Program-made: the position numbers and the translations under genes
Notes under the pieces: generated by a model
The model's input: the letters and a program-made list of their open reading frames with translations, nothing else
What the model was told of the DNA's origin: nothing
Databases searched by the model: none
Assembly (NCBI GenBank): GCA_036346395.1
Contig: CM070611.1
Span: forward strand, 27,476,473-27,540,472
DNA from: Hsuehochloa calcarea
Lineage: Eukaryota; Streptophyta; Magnoliopsida; Poales; Poaceae
Length of the DNA: 64,000 nt
Direction: 5' to 3'
Part shown: in pieces, positions 21,669 through 33,107 of the stretch
Layout of the letters: each line of letters begins with the position of its first letter
Numbering within the stretch: position 1 is the first letter of the stretch

Positions 21669-22958
21669 TCAAGCAACATTAGAATAGTCTATGATGTTTA
21701 ATTCATTCCTCAGTTTGCAAAAACGGCCTTCATTTAGTGGCTTGGTGAAAATGTCCGCTAATTGATCTTCAGTCCTAATATGACTAATCTCAATATCACC
21801 TTTGCTTACATGATCTCTCAAGAAATGGTGGCGTATATCTATATGTTTGGTTCTTGAGTGTTGGACTGAATTGCTAGCTATTTTCACAGCACTGTCATTA
21901 TCACACAAAAGCGACATTTTATCGAAATTTATTCCATAATCCATCAGAGTTTGCCTCATCCATAATAATTGTGCACAACAACTTCCAGCGGATACATATT
22001 CGTCTTCGGCGGTGGAAAGATCTACGGAGTTTTGTTTCTTGGAAGACCATGAAACTAAAGAAGTTCCTAAAAATTGGCAACTTCCGGATGTGCTTTTTCT
22101 ATCCATTTTACATCCCACATAGTCAGCATCCGAATATCCAATTAAATCGAAGTTTGCACCTTTAGGATACCATAAGCCAATGCTAGAGGAATGTTTCAAA
22201 TATCCTAGAATTCTTTTTACGGCCATCACATGATATTCTTTAGGTGTTGCTTGAAAACGTGCACACATGCAAACACTAAACATGATATCGGGCCTAGATA
22301 CGGTAAGATAAAACAAACTACTAATAATAGATCTATAAAGTTTTAAATATACCGATTTACGTCCCTCATTAAAGTCAAGATGACTATTGGTTGCTATTGG
22401 AGTCTTGATGGGTTTTGCATATTCCATACCAAACTTCTTGAATAAGTCCTTTATATACTTCATTTGACTTATAAATGTGTCATCCTTGAGTTGTTTGATT
22501 TGAAGTCCAAGAAAATAGCATAGCTCTCCGATCATAGACATTTGAAACTCCTTGGACATCATATTGCCAAACTCCTTGCAAAAATCTTGGTTAGTAGACC
22601 CAAATATGATATCATCAACATAAATTTGACATACAAAAAATTATTATTAATTATTTTAGTAAAGAGAGTTGTATCAACCTTGCCAATTTTGAATCCTTTT
22701 GAGAGTAGAAAATCTCGAAGGCGCTCAAACCATGCTCTAGGAGCTTTCTTTAAGCCATACAGTGCCTTAGAGAGTTTATACACATGATTAGGATTCTTAG
22801 GATCTTCAAAACCCAGAAGTTGTTCAACATATACAAGTTCGGGTATTTTACCATTTAGGAAAGCACTTTTAACATCCATTTGAAATAACTTAATATCAAA
22901 GCTTGATGCAAAGGCAAGCAATATACGTATAGACTCAAGCCTAGCCATGGGTGCAAAA
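21669..22958 (-). pseudogene. A RT (C-terminal) and RNase H
   Basis: From 22948 the minus strand reads MARLESIRILLAFA, MDVKSAFLNGKIPE and KALYGLKKAPRAWFERL. A frameshift before the catalytic site leaves YVDDII readable in the next frame (22605-22630). From 22562 a 297-codon frame is open to a stop at 21669-21671: MIGELCYFLGLQIKQ, SRPDIMFSVCMCARFQATP, KSTSGSCQFLGTSLVSWSSK, STAEDEYV, CDNDSAVKIASN, HIDIRHHFLRDHV and DIFTKPLNEGRF. These are the copia RNase H blocks in order, with the catalytic acidic residues present. The same reading continues upstream at 33102 once F is set aside. One frameshift plus the insertions make the copy dead, but RNase H itself is intact. Confidence 0.92.
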
Positions 22959-23324
22959 GTTTCTGTTGGAAATATGCCCTAGAGGCAATCATAGAGATGA
23001 TGATATTTCATTATGTTCATGATTTTGATAATATGTTATCATGTTCCTTGAATGAATCATTTGTTATAGATCAATAAGTACGTGACTTGTTGGTGGAACT
23101 CTTTAACTTATATGATGTCATTCTAAATGTATCCTCAGTTGGAGGTCACCGGCCTGAACACGGTGACTATGTGACTAGCACATGTATTGATTGATGACCT
23201 GGTTTCACCGGTCATAGATATGGAGATATCGAATCAATAATGTGAACACATGTTAGAGAACATGGTGTTGGATAGACCCATCATTGAGACACTATTGAGA
23301 TTGTTATGAATCTTTGTGTCATTA

Positions 23325-24641
23325 TGAAGGACCGAAATGGCAACAGAGGGGGGGTGAATGGTGCCTTAAAAATTAAGATCCTCCCCTCTCAAGTGTCCAC
23401 ACAGCAATTCAAAAACTTACTGTTAAACAAAAGGTGTGATGTGAATCAAATCCAAAAAGTTAAACACAAATGGGCTGTTCTGTCAAATATCGGAAGCTCC
23501 GATTCTACCTTGCGGTAGTTCCGGGTTTCAGTGCGGAAGTTCTGCATGCGGTGGTTCCGCCTTGGACAATCGGAAGTTCCGATTGTCCGCTTCCGATTGT
23601 CCTGACCGAAGAACAGTACGCTCGGGGTTTTGCCCAAAAATCCGAAATACTAACTCTTGAATGCTCTTCTCAGGTCAAGTCTCACAGGACATCATCCTAA
23701 ACAACATCTTGACCTCATGGAGAAGAATCAGGGACAAAGATCCATTAATCAAAGCAAAAACAGATTTCTTGAGTATTAGGCAAGAAAGACCAAAAACCAC
23801 AATTAGCAAGATTCTTAGATTCTTGGCTCATGAAACTTTGAGGATATATTAGCAATATCAATAAGACTCTAGATATCAAGTTTGATGCTATCTCATAAGA
23901 CGAATCAAAAGTTTCACCAAAACCCTAGATATTCAATATGAACAGAGAGAATAAAAGAGGCATAACCAAAGAACCAAAACCTCAGGATTTCATTGATAGG
24001 AAACACAAGATTATAGAGGAAAATACAGAGGAATGATTACACAAATTTTAGTTCATTCTCTCCAACTCAGCAACCTCTCAAAAAGCAAAACAACATCTCC
24101 AAAGGCTCTTTAGCTAAAGCTAACCCTAATTTTCTCTCACCAAAAGTCTCACCCAACAACCAGGGGTTCACCTCTATTTATAGCCCTTGGCTAACGGGTC
24201 TCCAACCCGTTATGCCAGCTAAACCCTAACGGAGCCCGCTTCCACTTGTGCCGCTTTGCGAAATTACCCTTTCGCCCCTCGCACACCTTCTGGAAGCTCC
24301 CGCGTTCCTTGTTGTTCACGACTCGCAAACGCCTCGATTGTACGCCGTCTTGTCGTCACAGCAGAATACTCTTGTCAGTATATTCGGAAGTTCCGCGATC
24401 CCAGGTGCGGAAGTTCCGATTATCAACTCACCAGAACACAATCGTCAGGATAATTGGAAGTTCCGTTTTACCAGGGCGGAAGTTCCGATTATCGGAACTT
24501 CCGCATTCCAAAACCGGAAGTACCGCTCAGTACAGAGACAACTTGGCAGCAGCGTAAATGCGATGAATCCAATCACAAACTATTCAACATAGCGTCAAAT
24601 ACTCATCATTCGAAAGGGGACCCTACTCACATGGTCTCTCA
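23325..24641 (-). mobile_element. I: solo LTR of the B family
   Basis: Termini TGAAGGACCGAAATGGC and ATGGTCTCTCA match the B and H LTRs. CATTA is duplicated at 23320-23324 and 24642-24646. The other F LTR keeps the empty site GTGTCATTAGTTGG at about 31696-31709. It is 1317 bp, shorter than B (about 1.62 kb) and H (1863 bp). TATA box (minus strand) at 24174-24183. Contains the cleanest palindrome of the family, 24476-24504. Confidence 0.95.
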
Positions 24642-25062
24642 CATTAGTTGGTCTCAAGTAATGCTGATGTATAATCCTTAGACCTGAGATCAGCATAGTT
24701 TCCTACATGTGTAATAGCACTCTTAGGGGTTGCCAAACGCTACTCCGTAACTGGGTAGTTATAAAGGTAGCTTTCGGGTATGCTATGAAACATGCGGAGG
24801 AATGCGACTGGTCGAGATGGGATTTGCCCCTCCTAACATAATAGGAGAGATGTCTCTGGGCCCCTGGTGGTGATCGGATAAAGAAAGTGCATGGCCATGC
24901 CACTAGTGGTCGAAGTGTCGACCACATGATGTTATCCGACACTCGATCGAGAAAGTATTGAACAGTCCATGGATGACACATCATCTCACCTGGAGTTCAA
25001 CCAGACATCGTGAGGCAAAGAGAGAATGCATGAGTAGGTCGCTTAGTTTGATCAGTTACGGA

Positions 25063-25198
25063 CTAGTCGTATGGAGATACGTGCTGGTCGTAGACTGGTC
25101 AAACGTAATCACAGAATGGTAAGAATCTGGTCGTAAGGAGTTACGAACTGGACGTGACCAATTACAACCTGGTCGTATAGAGACACAAACTGGTCGTA
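25063..25198 (+). repeat. CTGGTCGTA repeats in F LTR
   Basis: Exact CTGGTCGTA at 25084, 25127, 25169 and 25190, with a CTAGTCGTA at 25063 and a CTGGACGTG near 25148. Spacing is close to multiples of 21 bp. The 3' LTR has the same array starting near 32119. Confidence 0.88.
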
Positions 25199-25914
25199 AG
25201 TGATGAGGACCTGATCATAGATTATATTACATCAAGGTTCGTCCGATTTATTCTATGTGTCTTTGGGAATCGTTATGTGCTGCTAGGTACCGCTAACGAC
25301 TAGTGATTGGAAAAGAGTTTCCGAGTCATAACCGATTACACATGAACCTGTGGGGTCGCACACTTAAAGGGCAAGGATCTGTTTTGGATGGTGATCCAAA
25401 TTCGTATAGGCCACGAGTTCCTAATGGGCCTCAGGTACGAGACCCATCATGGATGCCTATATAAAGAGGGGTGGTGGCATGGGGTGATCGTGCGAGAGGA
25501 TGATCTTTGGAACAACTCCTGAAACCCTAATAGCCACGCCTTCTTTACCATGCTGCCGGAGCTAGCACTCTAGTGCGTAGTGATCCTACCCCGTACATGT
25601 GGATACCTCGGAGGTGTTGTTGCGAAATATCAGCACTAGGACGATCCGCAACTTGTGTTGATCACCGGAGTCTGAGAAGAAGTCGCGTGGTGGGTACGAC
25701 CACTCGAAGAAGCAGACGCGCATCGAGTACGACTACTCGAAGGAGGAGACGTGTCGTGAGTACGACTACGACTGCATCAACTTGCTACAATGACTCTACT
25801 TCCGCTACGAGTCGGCGTGTCTAGCGGTAATCTCGTGATCTATTACTTGCGGTGGTTCCTTGGTTGCGTGGAAATTTTGTTTGTGCTATCGTAGCATGCT
25901 GCGTTTCCCAACAG

Positions 25915-25926
25915 TGGTATCAGAGC
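25915..25926 (+). other. F primer binding site
   Basis: TGGTATCAGAGC, one base after the LTR end; initiator tRNA-Met type. Confidence 0.95.
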
Positions 25927-27383
25927 CATACCGTCTAGTTCTTGATTTGGATTGGACACATATTGTGATATGTGGCAGTTATAGATGTGATCTATCTCTA
26001 TTTTGGCGGTGGTCGATATGATCATCCATGTGCATTGGTGGTAAGATGTGTTTTTATTCGTTATTGCGTAATCGTGCTTGCATGGTCGTATCACGACTTG
26101 CCTCTACCGGTCGATTTCCGCCAGCGGGGCAAACAGTGATCGTAAATCCATTAGAGCACGCGAAGATCAATGTGGTTGATCGAATTGGAGTTACGATCGA
26201 TTTGTACCGGATGTTTCATTGTGCTTGTTCACGATCACTTTGCATGATACTCCTACTGGTCGGAGTTCCGCCATCGGAGTATGCCGCAGTGTGTGGTCGT
26301 ATCAAGGCAATGATCAGATCGGTTCGGAATAGGGTTAATGTGATTAATCTGATGATTTCCAAGGTTCGGTTACATGAATGAGATTCATATTCTGGAAATA
26401 TTTTCGAGCGCGCTGCCCCTTCGAACCCCACCCGCTAACCGGATAGCAGGACCGCCGTGCTGGGTAATCGGACCGCGCTTTTGTAGTGTGTGTTCTTGTT
26501 GCCCGTTAGAATGCTATTCCATGCCTAACTTGTTTTTGCAGGTTGATGTGAATAGTATGACCCATGATGTATGAGATGCATGCATGTGTGTAATGTTCAT
26601 GAACTGTGTGTCATGTTTATTGCAGCCCAAGGCTGTCTATATTTGTATAACGGCCTGTGTGTCGACTTGTGGTGCTAAATTCACTCCTTGTAATTTATCA
26701 CTAGTGCTGTTAGGAGTAATGACTTAATGGGAGTACTTGGAGGAATTGGCCACCTGGAGGCATGTTGAATAGGAAGCTCGGCGATGGAGATCACCATGAG
26801 GAAGGGTCATACTATATCACAATGCAATTTGATTGTCTGTGAATGCCCTTATATTCCTGTTCATTTATTTCTATGCATGTTTTAATTGCTTAAAATGCTT
26901 TTAACATGGTAGAAGTAAATTTTCCTCAGATAATATTAAGTTAAATTGATGCCCTCCCAATTAGCTGCACCATCCAAAGTAATGTAGTTTAATGGTAGGT
27001 CTTGCCAAAGCAGAGTGCCATTAATACTCCTTGACTAGATGGGTTTGTGTCGGACACTTACACGCAAGCGTTGGTTTAACTTGACAAGGTCATCATAACG
27101 GTTATGGACCTTGGGGCATAGGGTTGGGTGCCGGAGCATAGAGATGCTGCCCAACAATAAGAGTCATATAGAGATATGATTAGCAAATGGTTGCTTATCA
27201 TATTCACTAATCCTCTAGCAGTGATGCCAAAGCTCACTAGTAGATTAACTGTTTGTGGGTCTAGAATCACTAAATGTCATGAGAGGGATATGGTATTCAG
27301 TGGGAGTATATTCATTAAATTGTTTAATAGAAGTAACTTTTCTTGAACATATGTCTTAGTGTTGCATATTTCTATTGTAGATC
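25927..27383 (+). other. F leader, noncoding
   Basis: 1.46 kb between primer site and gag. The short frames in it show no recognisable domain. No insertion or direct repeat was seen. Confidence 0.7.
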
Positions 27384-28358
27384 ATGGCACCATCTGCTAT
27401 ACCTACATCCAGTTTTGCCTTACGTTCGATACTTGATAAAGAAAAACTGAATGGAACAAATTTTATGGATTGGTCCCGCAACTGAGAATTGTTCTTAGGC
27501 AAGATAAAAGGAACATGTTCTAGAGGAACCAATTCTGATGTGCTCACGAGAATGTCAGCTGCACTCTTAAAACAAAGATATAAAAGGGCTTGTGATGAAT
27601 CCCTTGATGTTAGCCGTCTCATGCTTGTCGCGATGAACTCGCACCTTCGTAGTTTGAGAACATTGAGGCCTACGATATGATCGTGGCGCTCAAAGGCATG
27701 TTTGAGACACAAGCAAGGACTGAGAGATATGAGATCTCAAAGAAATTGTTTGGTTTTAAGCTAACTGAGGGTAGTCCGGTGAGCCCTCATGTGATCAAGA
27801 TGGTTGGTTACACACAGAGCTTGGAAAAAACTTGGTTTTCCACTTAGTCAAGAGTTGGCGACAGATTTGATTCTTGCTTCGCTTCCTGCAAGCTATGGGA
27901 AGTTCATTATGACTTTTCATATGAATGGCTTAGACAAGAATCTCACCGAACAGCATATGATGCTTAAGACTGCAGAGGACAACATTAAGAAAAGCAACAG
28001 TCATGTGATGATTGTGCAAAAGAGTACTAGCTTCAAGAAGAGGGCTAAAACTTGGGTTCAAGGTAAAGGCAAGGTTTCGGATGGGATCCAAACTGTCAAG
28101 CCTAAACCCAAGACCAAGTCTGGCCCGACTCAAGAGAATGAATGCTTTTACCGCAAGGAGACAGGCCACTGGAAGAGGAACTGCAAGAAATACCTGGCTG
28201 ATCTGAAAAGGAATGGTGGGACTAAAACTTCCACTTCATGTATTAATGTTATAGATGTTTTTCTTGCTGATTCTTATGTTAACTCATGGGTATTTGATAC
28301 TGGATCAGTTGCTCATATTTGCAATTCGATTCAGAGTCTAACAAGGAGTAGGAGATGA
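27384..28358 (+). pseudogene. F gag and protease
   Basis: ATG at 27384 gives MAPSAIPTSSFALRSI, then LDKEKLNGTNFMDW, a stop, and a frame to 27680 with KRACDESLDVSRLMLVAMNS. After a frameshift (EAYDMIVALKGMFETQART in another frame) the original frame resumes at 27804: LGFPLSQELATDLILASLP, GLDKNLTEQHMMLKTAE, a basic linker, and a zinc knuckle near 28140-28185 reading CFYRKETGHWKRNC, in which the second Cys is Tyr. The protease active site DTGS is at about 28297-28308 (FDTGSVAHICNS). A TGA at 28356-28358 ends the frame. Gag packages RNA; the Asp protease processes the polyprotein. Non-functional. Confidence 0.88.
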
Positions 28359-29697
28359 ACAAGGGGTGAGATGGATCTCTGTGTCGGAAATAAAGCAAGA
28401 GTTGCTGCATTAGCCGTCGGGACTTTGCCATTGCTATTACCTTCAGGATTTATTATGGAACTAAATAATTGTTATTACGTTCCAGCCATAAGTAGAAATA
28501 TCATCTCTGCATCATGTTTGATGGCAGAGGGTTATAAGTTCATTATAGAGAACAATGGTTGTTCTATATATTTGAATGCAATGTGTTATGGCTATGCTCC
28601 CGTTTTGAATGGGTTTTTTATTTTAAATCTTGATGTTGCACCCATCTATAATATTAATGCAAAGAGGCTTCGGCCTAATGATACGAATTCCATATTTATT
28701 TGGCATTGTTGTTTGGGTCACATCAGTGAGAAACGCATGAAAAGGCTCCATAGTGATGGAATTCTAAACTCATTTGATTTGGAATCATTTGAAACGTGCG
28801 AATCTTGCTCGACGGAAGATGACCAAGACACCTTTCACTGGTCGGAATGAAAGGGCGTCCGACTTATTGGCACTCATACATACTGATGTGTGTGGACCAA
28901 TGAGCACAACAGTTAGAGGTGGTTTTCAGTACTTTATTACTTTCACCGATGACTTTAGTAGATATGGATATATCTATTTAATGAGACACAAGTCGGAATC
29001 CTTTGAAAAGTTCAAGGAGTTCCAGAATGAGGTACATAATCAACTAGGCAAGACAATCAAGTCCTTACGATCTGATCGTGGAGGAGAATTTTTGAGCCAT
29101 GAGTTTGGTGATCATTTAAAACAATGTGGAATTGTTCATAGCTTACACCACCGGGTACTCCACAGTGGAATGGAGTGTCCGAGCGGCGTAATCGGACCTT
29201 GTTGGACATGGTTCGGTCAATGATGAGCCAATCGGATCTTCCATTGTATTTTTGGGGTTACGCTCTAGAAACTGCCACTTTCACTTTGAACAGGGTACCA
29301 TCTAAATCAGTAGATAAGACACCATATGAGATATGGACTGGAAAGTCCTAGTTTGTCTTTTCTAAAGATTTGGGGTTGTGATGTCTATGTTAAACGTTTG
29401 ACGTCTGACAAACTCACACCCAAGTTGGATAAATGCTTCTTCATAGGATATCCTCGGGAAACCAAAGGATATTATTTCTACAATCAAGAGGAGGACAAAG
29501 TATTTGTTTCCCGAAATGGTGTCTTTTGGAGAAAGAGTTTCTTTCAAAAGGAGTTAGTAGGAGAAAGATGCAACTCGAAGAAGTTCAGGAACCATCTGAA
29601 AAATATTTCAACTCCTACTGAACCTCTACAGGACGAACAAAGTGTTATTGAACCTGTAGAAGAGACATCAGCCCCACGTAGATCTAAAAGGCCGCGT
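28359..29697 (+). pseudogene. F integrase
   Basis: The gag frame continues to 28850 with LNNCYYVPAISRNIIS, IWHCCLGHISEKRMKRLH and ETCESC, which is the zinc-binding GAG-pre-integrase domain. A frameshift near 28800 moves to a frame open to 29223 with the catalytic core: LIHTDVCGPMS, YFITFTDDFSRYGYIYLM and LRSDRGGEFLS. The block with the third catalytic Glu is broken after 29140 (a GVSERRN-like reading needs another frame shift). From 29326 a frame gives SFLKIWGCDVYVKRL, the C-terminal part, and runs to a TAA at 29698-29700. Integrase would insert the cDNA. Two or more frameshifts; dead. Confidence 0.85.
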
Positions 29698-29700
29698 TAA

Positions 29701-31308
29701 TTGCCTATAAGGTATGGGCATGACGTATTATTGGTGAATAATGGTGAGCCTAACACTTACAAAGAAGCGAAGATGGACCCAGACTCTGAGAAATGGCTTG
29801 GAGCCATGAAGTCCGAGATAGACTCCATGAGTGTCAATCAGGTTTGGAACCTGGTCGAGCCTCTTGATGGTGTTAAAACCATTGAGTGCAAATGGATCTA
29901 TAAGAAAAAGATTGATTTGGATGGAAATGTTCACATTCATAAAGCTCGACTTGTCGCAAAGGGGTTTCGACAAGTCCAAGGAGTTAACTATGATGAGACT
30001 TTCTCACCAGTAGCGATGCTTAAATCTATTCGGATCATTCTAGCTATTGCTGTATATTTTGATTATGAGATATGGTAAATGGATGTCAAAACGGCTTTCC
30101 TTAATGGAAACCTAAGTGAGGATGTGTACATGACACAACCTGAAGGTTTTGTCGATCCAAAGAATGCTAGTAAAGTGTGCAAACTTCAGAAATCCATTTA
30201 TGGGTTGAAGCAAGCATCTCGGAGTTGGAATCTGCGTTTTGATGAGAAAACCAAAAAGTTTGGTTTTATCAAAAACAAAGAAGAACCTTGTGCTTACATG
30301 AAGGTTAGTGGGAGCGCACTTGTAATCCTAATCTTATATGTGGATGACATATTATTGATTGGGAATAACATTCCTATGCTGGAATCCATTAAGGTATCAT
30401 TGAAAAATAGTTTTTCTATGAAAGACCTAGGAGAGGCAGCATATATTTTGGGAATAAAGATCTATAGTGATAGATCAAGAAGGCTAATTGGATTAAACCA
30501 AAGTACTTAAATTGACAAGGTGTTGAATAGGTTCAACATACATGATGCCAAGAAAGGGTTCTTGCCTATGTCACATGGCATAAATCTTAGCAAGAATCAA
30601 TGTCCTTCGACCACTGATGAGCGAGACCGTATGAATAGTATTCCATATGCTTCGGCTATTGGATCTATTATGTATGATATGGTTTGTACCCGACCAGATG
30701 TATCATACGCTCTAAGTGTTACGAGCAGATACCAGGCTGATCCCGGTGAATGTCACTGGATAGCTGTGAAAAACATTCTTAAGTACTTAAGAAGGACTAA
30801 GGATGTGTTCCTAGTTTATAGCGGTGATGAAGAGCTCGTTGTAAAGGGTTACACTGATGCAAGCTTCCAAACCGACAAAGATAATTATCGTTCGCAATCT
30901 GGTTTTGTATTCATTTTGAACGGAGGAGCAGTGAGCTGGAAAAGCTCCAAGCAAGAAACGGTTGCTGATTCTACGACAGAGGCCGAGTACATTGCAGCTT
31001 CCGAAGCTGCAAAAGAAGGTGTTTGGAAAAGGAATTTCCTTACTGAGTTGGGTGTAGTTCCGAGTGCCTTATGCCCATCTGATCTCTATTGGGACAATAA
31101 TGGAGCCATTGCGCAGGCTTAGGAGCCGAGATCCCATCAGAAGTCCAAACACATACTCAAGCGTTATCATCTTCTTCGCGAACTGGTCGATAGAGGAGAT
31201 GTTAAGATATGCAAAGTTCATACGGATTCAAATGTTACTGATCCGTTGACTAAGCCTCTTCCACAGCCTAAGCATGAGGCGCACACAAGAGCTATCGGTA
31301 TTAGATAA
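29701..31308 (+). pseudogene. F RT and RNase H, one frame with nonsense codons
   Basis: One frame from 29326 runs to the natural stop at 31306-31308, interrupted only by TAA at 29698, TAA at 30076, TAA at 30508 and TAG at 31120. RT blocks in order: KWIYKKKIDLDGNV, ARLVAKGFRQVQGVNYDETF, MDVKTAFLNGN, SIYGLKQASRSWNLRFD and YVDDILLIGNN with the catalytic Asp pair at about 30342-30350. RNase H: GSIMYDMVCTRPDVSYAL, GYTDASFQTDKD, SGFVFILNGGAVSWKSSKQ, STTEAEYIA, LYWDNNGAIAQA and TDPLTKPLPQPKH. No frameshift was found in about 2 kb, so the copy appears fairly young or was protected from indels. The first two stops fit C-to-T changes at CAA codons. Confidence 0.93.
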
Positions 31309-31329
31309 TTAAATGATTGACTCTAGTGC

Positions 31330-31340
31330 AAATGGGAGAC
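31330..31340 (+). promoter_or_regulatory. F polypurine tract
   Basis: AAATGGGAGAC directly before the 3' LTR start at 31341. Confidence 0.9.
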
Positions 31341-32970
31341 TGTTGGAAATATGACATAGAGGCAATCATAGAAATGATGATATTTCATTATGTTCATGAT
31401 TTTGATAATATGTTATCATGTTCCTTGAATGAATCATTTGTTATAGATCAATAAGTACGTGACTTGTTGGTGGAACTCTTTAACTTATATAATGTCATTC
31501 TAAATGTATCCCTGGTCGGAGGTCATTGGTCGGAACACCAGTGACTATGTGACTAGCACATGTATTGATTGATGACCTGGTTTCACCGGTCATAGATATG
31601 GAGATATCGAATCAATAATGAGAACACATGTTAGAGAACATGGTGTTGGATAGACCCATCATTGAGACAATATTGAGATTGTTATGAATCTTTGTGTCAT
31701 TAGTTGGTCTCAAGTAATGCTGATGTATAATCCTTAGACCTGAGATCAGTATGGTTTCCTACATGTGTAATAGCACTCTTAGGGGTTGCCAAACGCTACT
31801 CCGTAACTGGGTAGTTATAAAGGTAGCTTTCGGGTATGCTATGAAACATGCGGAGGAATGTGACTGGTCGAGATGGGATTTGCCCCTCCTAACATAACAG
31901 GAGAGATGTCTCCGGGCCCCTCGTGGTGATCGGATAAAGAAAGTGCATGGCCATGCCACTAGTGGTCCAAGTGTCGACCACATGATGTTATCCGACACTC
32001 GATCGAGAAAGTATTGAACAGTCCATGGATGACACATCATCTCACCTGGAGTTCAACCAGACATCGTGAGGCAAAGGGAGAATGCATGAGTAGGTCGCTT
32101 AGTTTGATCAGTTACGGACTAGTCGTATGGAGATATGTGCTGGTCGTAGACTGGTCAAACGTAATCACAGAATGGTAAGAATCTGGTCGTAAGGAGTTAT
32201 GAACTGGACGTGACCAATTACAACCTGGTCGTATAGAGATACAAACTGGTCGTAAGTGATGAGGACCTGATCATAGATCATAATACATCAAGATTCGTCC
32301 GATTTATTCTATGTGTCTTTGGGAATCGTTATGTGCTGCTAGGTACCGCTAACGACTAGTGATCGGAAAAGAGTTTCCGAGTCATAACCGATTACACATG
32401 AACCTGTGGGGTCGCACACTTAAAGGGCAAGGATCTGTTTTGGATGGGGATCCAAATTCGTATAGGCCACGAGTTCCTAATGGGCCTCAGGTACGAGACC
32501 CATCATGGATGCCTATATAAAGTGGGGCGGTGGCATGGGGTGAGTGTGCGAGAGGATGATCTTTGGAAGAACTCCTGAAACCCTGATAGCCACGCCTTCT
32601 TTACCACGCTGCCGGAGCTAGCACTCTAGTGCGTAGTGATCCTACCCCGTACGTGTGGATACCTCGGAGGTGTTGTTGCGAAGCATCAGCACTAGGACGA
32701 TCCGCGACTTATGTTGATCACCGGAGTCTGAGAAGAAGTCGTGTGGTGGGTACGACCACTCGAAGAAGCAGACGCGCGTCGAGTACGACTACTCGAAGGA
32801 GGAGACGCGTCGTGAGTACGAATACGACTGCATCAACTCGCTACAACGACTCTACTTCCGCTACGAGTCGGCGTGTCTAGCGGTAATCTCGTGATCTATT
32901 ACTTGCGGTGCTTCCTTGGTTGCGCAGAAATTTTGTTTGTGCTATCGTAGCATTGTCGCGTTTCCCAACA
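31341..32970 (+). repeat. F 3' LTR
   Basis: 1630 bp, uninterrupted, very similar to the two halves of the 5' LTR. TATA box at 32514-32522. Holds the empty site for I at about 31696-31709. Confidence 0.95.
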
Positions 32971-32975
32971 GTTTC

Positions 32976-33102
32976 ATCATAGTCTAAACCCTCTACTTGA
33001 GTATACCCTTGAGTGACTAATTTTGCCTTGTTTCTTAGCACAACTCTATTTTCATGTTGTTTGTTGCGGAAGACCCATTTTGTGCCAATCACATTGTGCT
33101 CC
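32976..33102 (-). pseudogene. A RT N-terminal fragment
   Basis: The minus strand reads IGTKWVFRNKQHENRVV, NKAKLVTQGYTQVEGLDYDE and stops where F begins. The reading resumes left of F at 22958 (APMARLES). To the right it is cut by C1 in the residues before GTKWVF and continues at 35383. This is the first RT block of copia elements. Confidence 0.92.
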
Positions 33103-33107
33103 TTGGG

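Larger units (their letters stand above)
22964..25913 (+). repeat. F 5' LTR, split by solo LTR I
   Basis: About 1.63 kb of own sequence around I. TATA box TATATAAAG at 25458-25466; CTGGTCGTA repeats at 25063-25198. Ends in TTTCCCAACA. Confidence 0.92.
22964..32970 (+). mobile_element. F: Angela-like Ty1/copia element
   Basis: Full-length plus-strand element, 10,007 bp including the nested solo LTR I. It has LTRs 22964-25913 and 31341-32970, primer site 25915-25926, gag from 27384, protease, integrase, RT, RNase H to 31308 and a polypurine tract at 31330-31340. GTTTC duplications at 22959-22963 and 32971-32975 show insertion into the RT of A. The termini TGTTGGAAATATGCCC and CCCAACA and the RNase H end TKPLPQPKHEAHTRA are those of Angela-type elements of grasses (from memory). 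Confidence 0.93.

Noticed and set aside
24476..24504. CGGAAGTTCCG read as a heat-shock element or a fungal Zn-cluster site.
   Set aside because: Heat-shock elements need GAA and TTC two bases apart, here only one. The CGG-N5-CCG likeness to fungal sites has no meaning in a plant without other evidence.
25915..25926. TGGTATCAGAGC stretches as tRNA-Met gene fragments.
   Set aside because: Only the 12 bases complementary to the tRNA 3' end are present, always next to an LTR end. They are primer sites.
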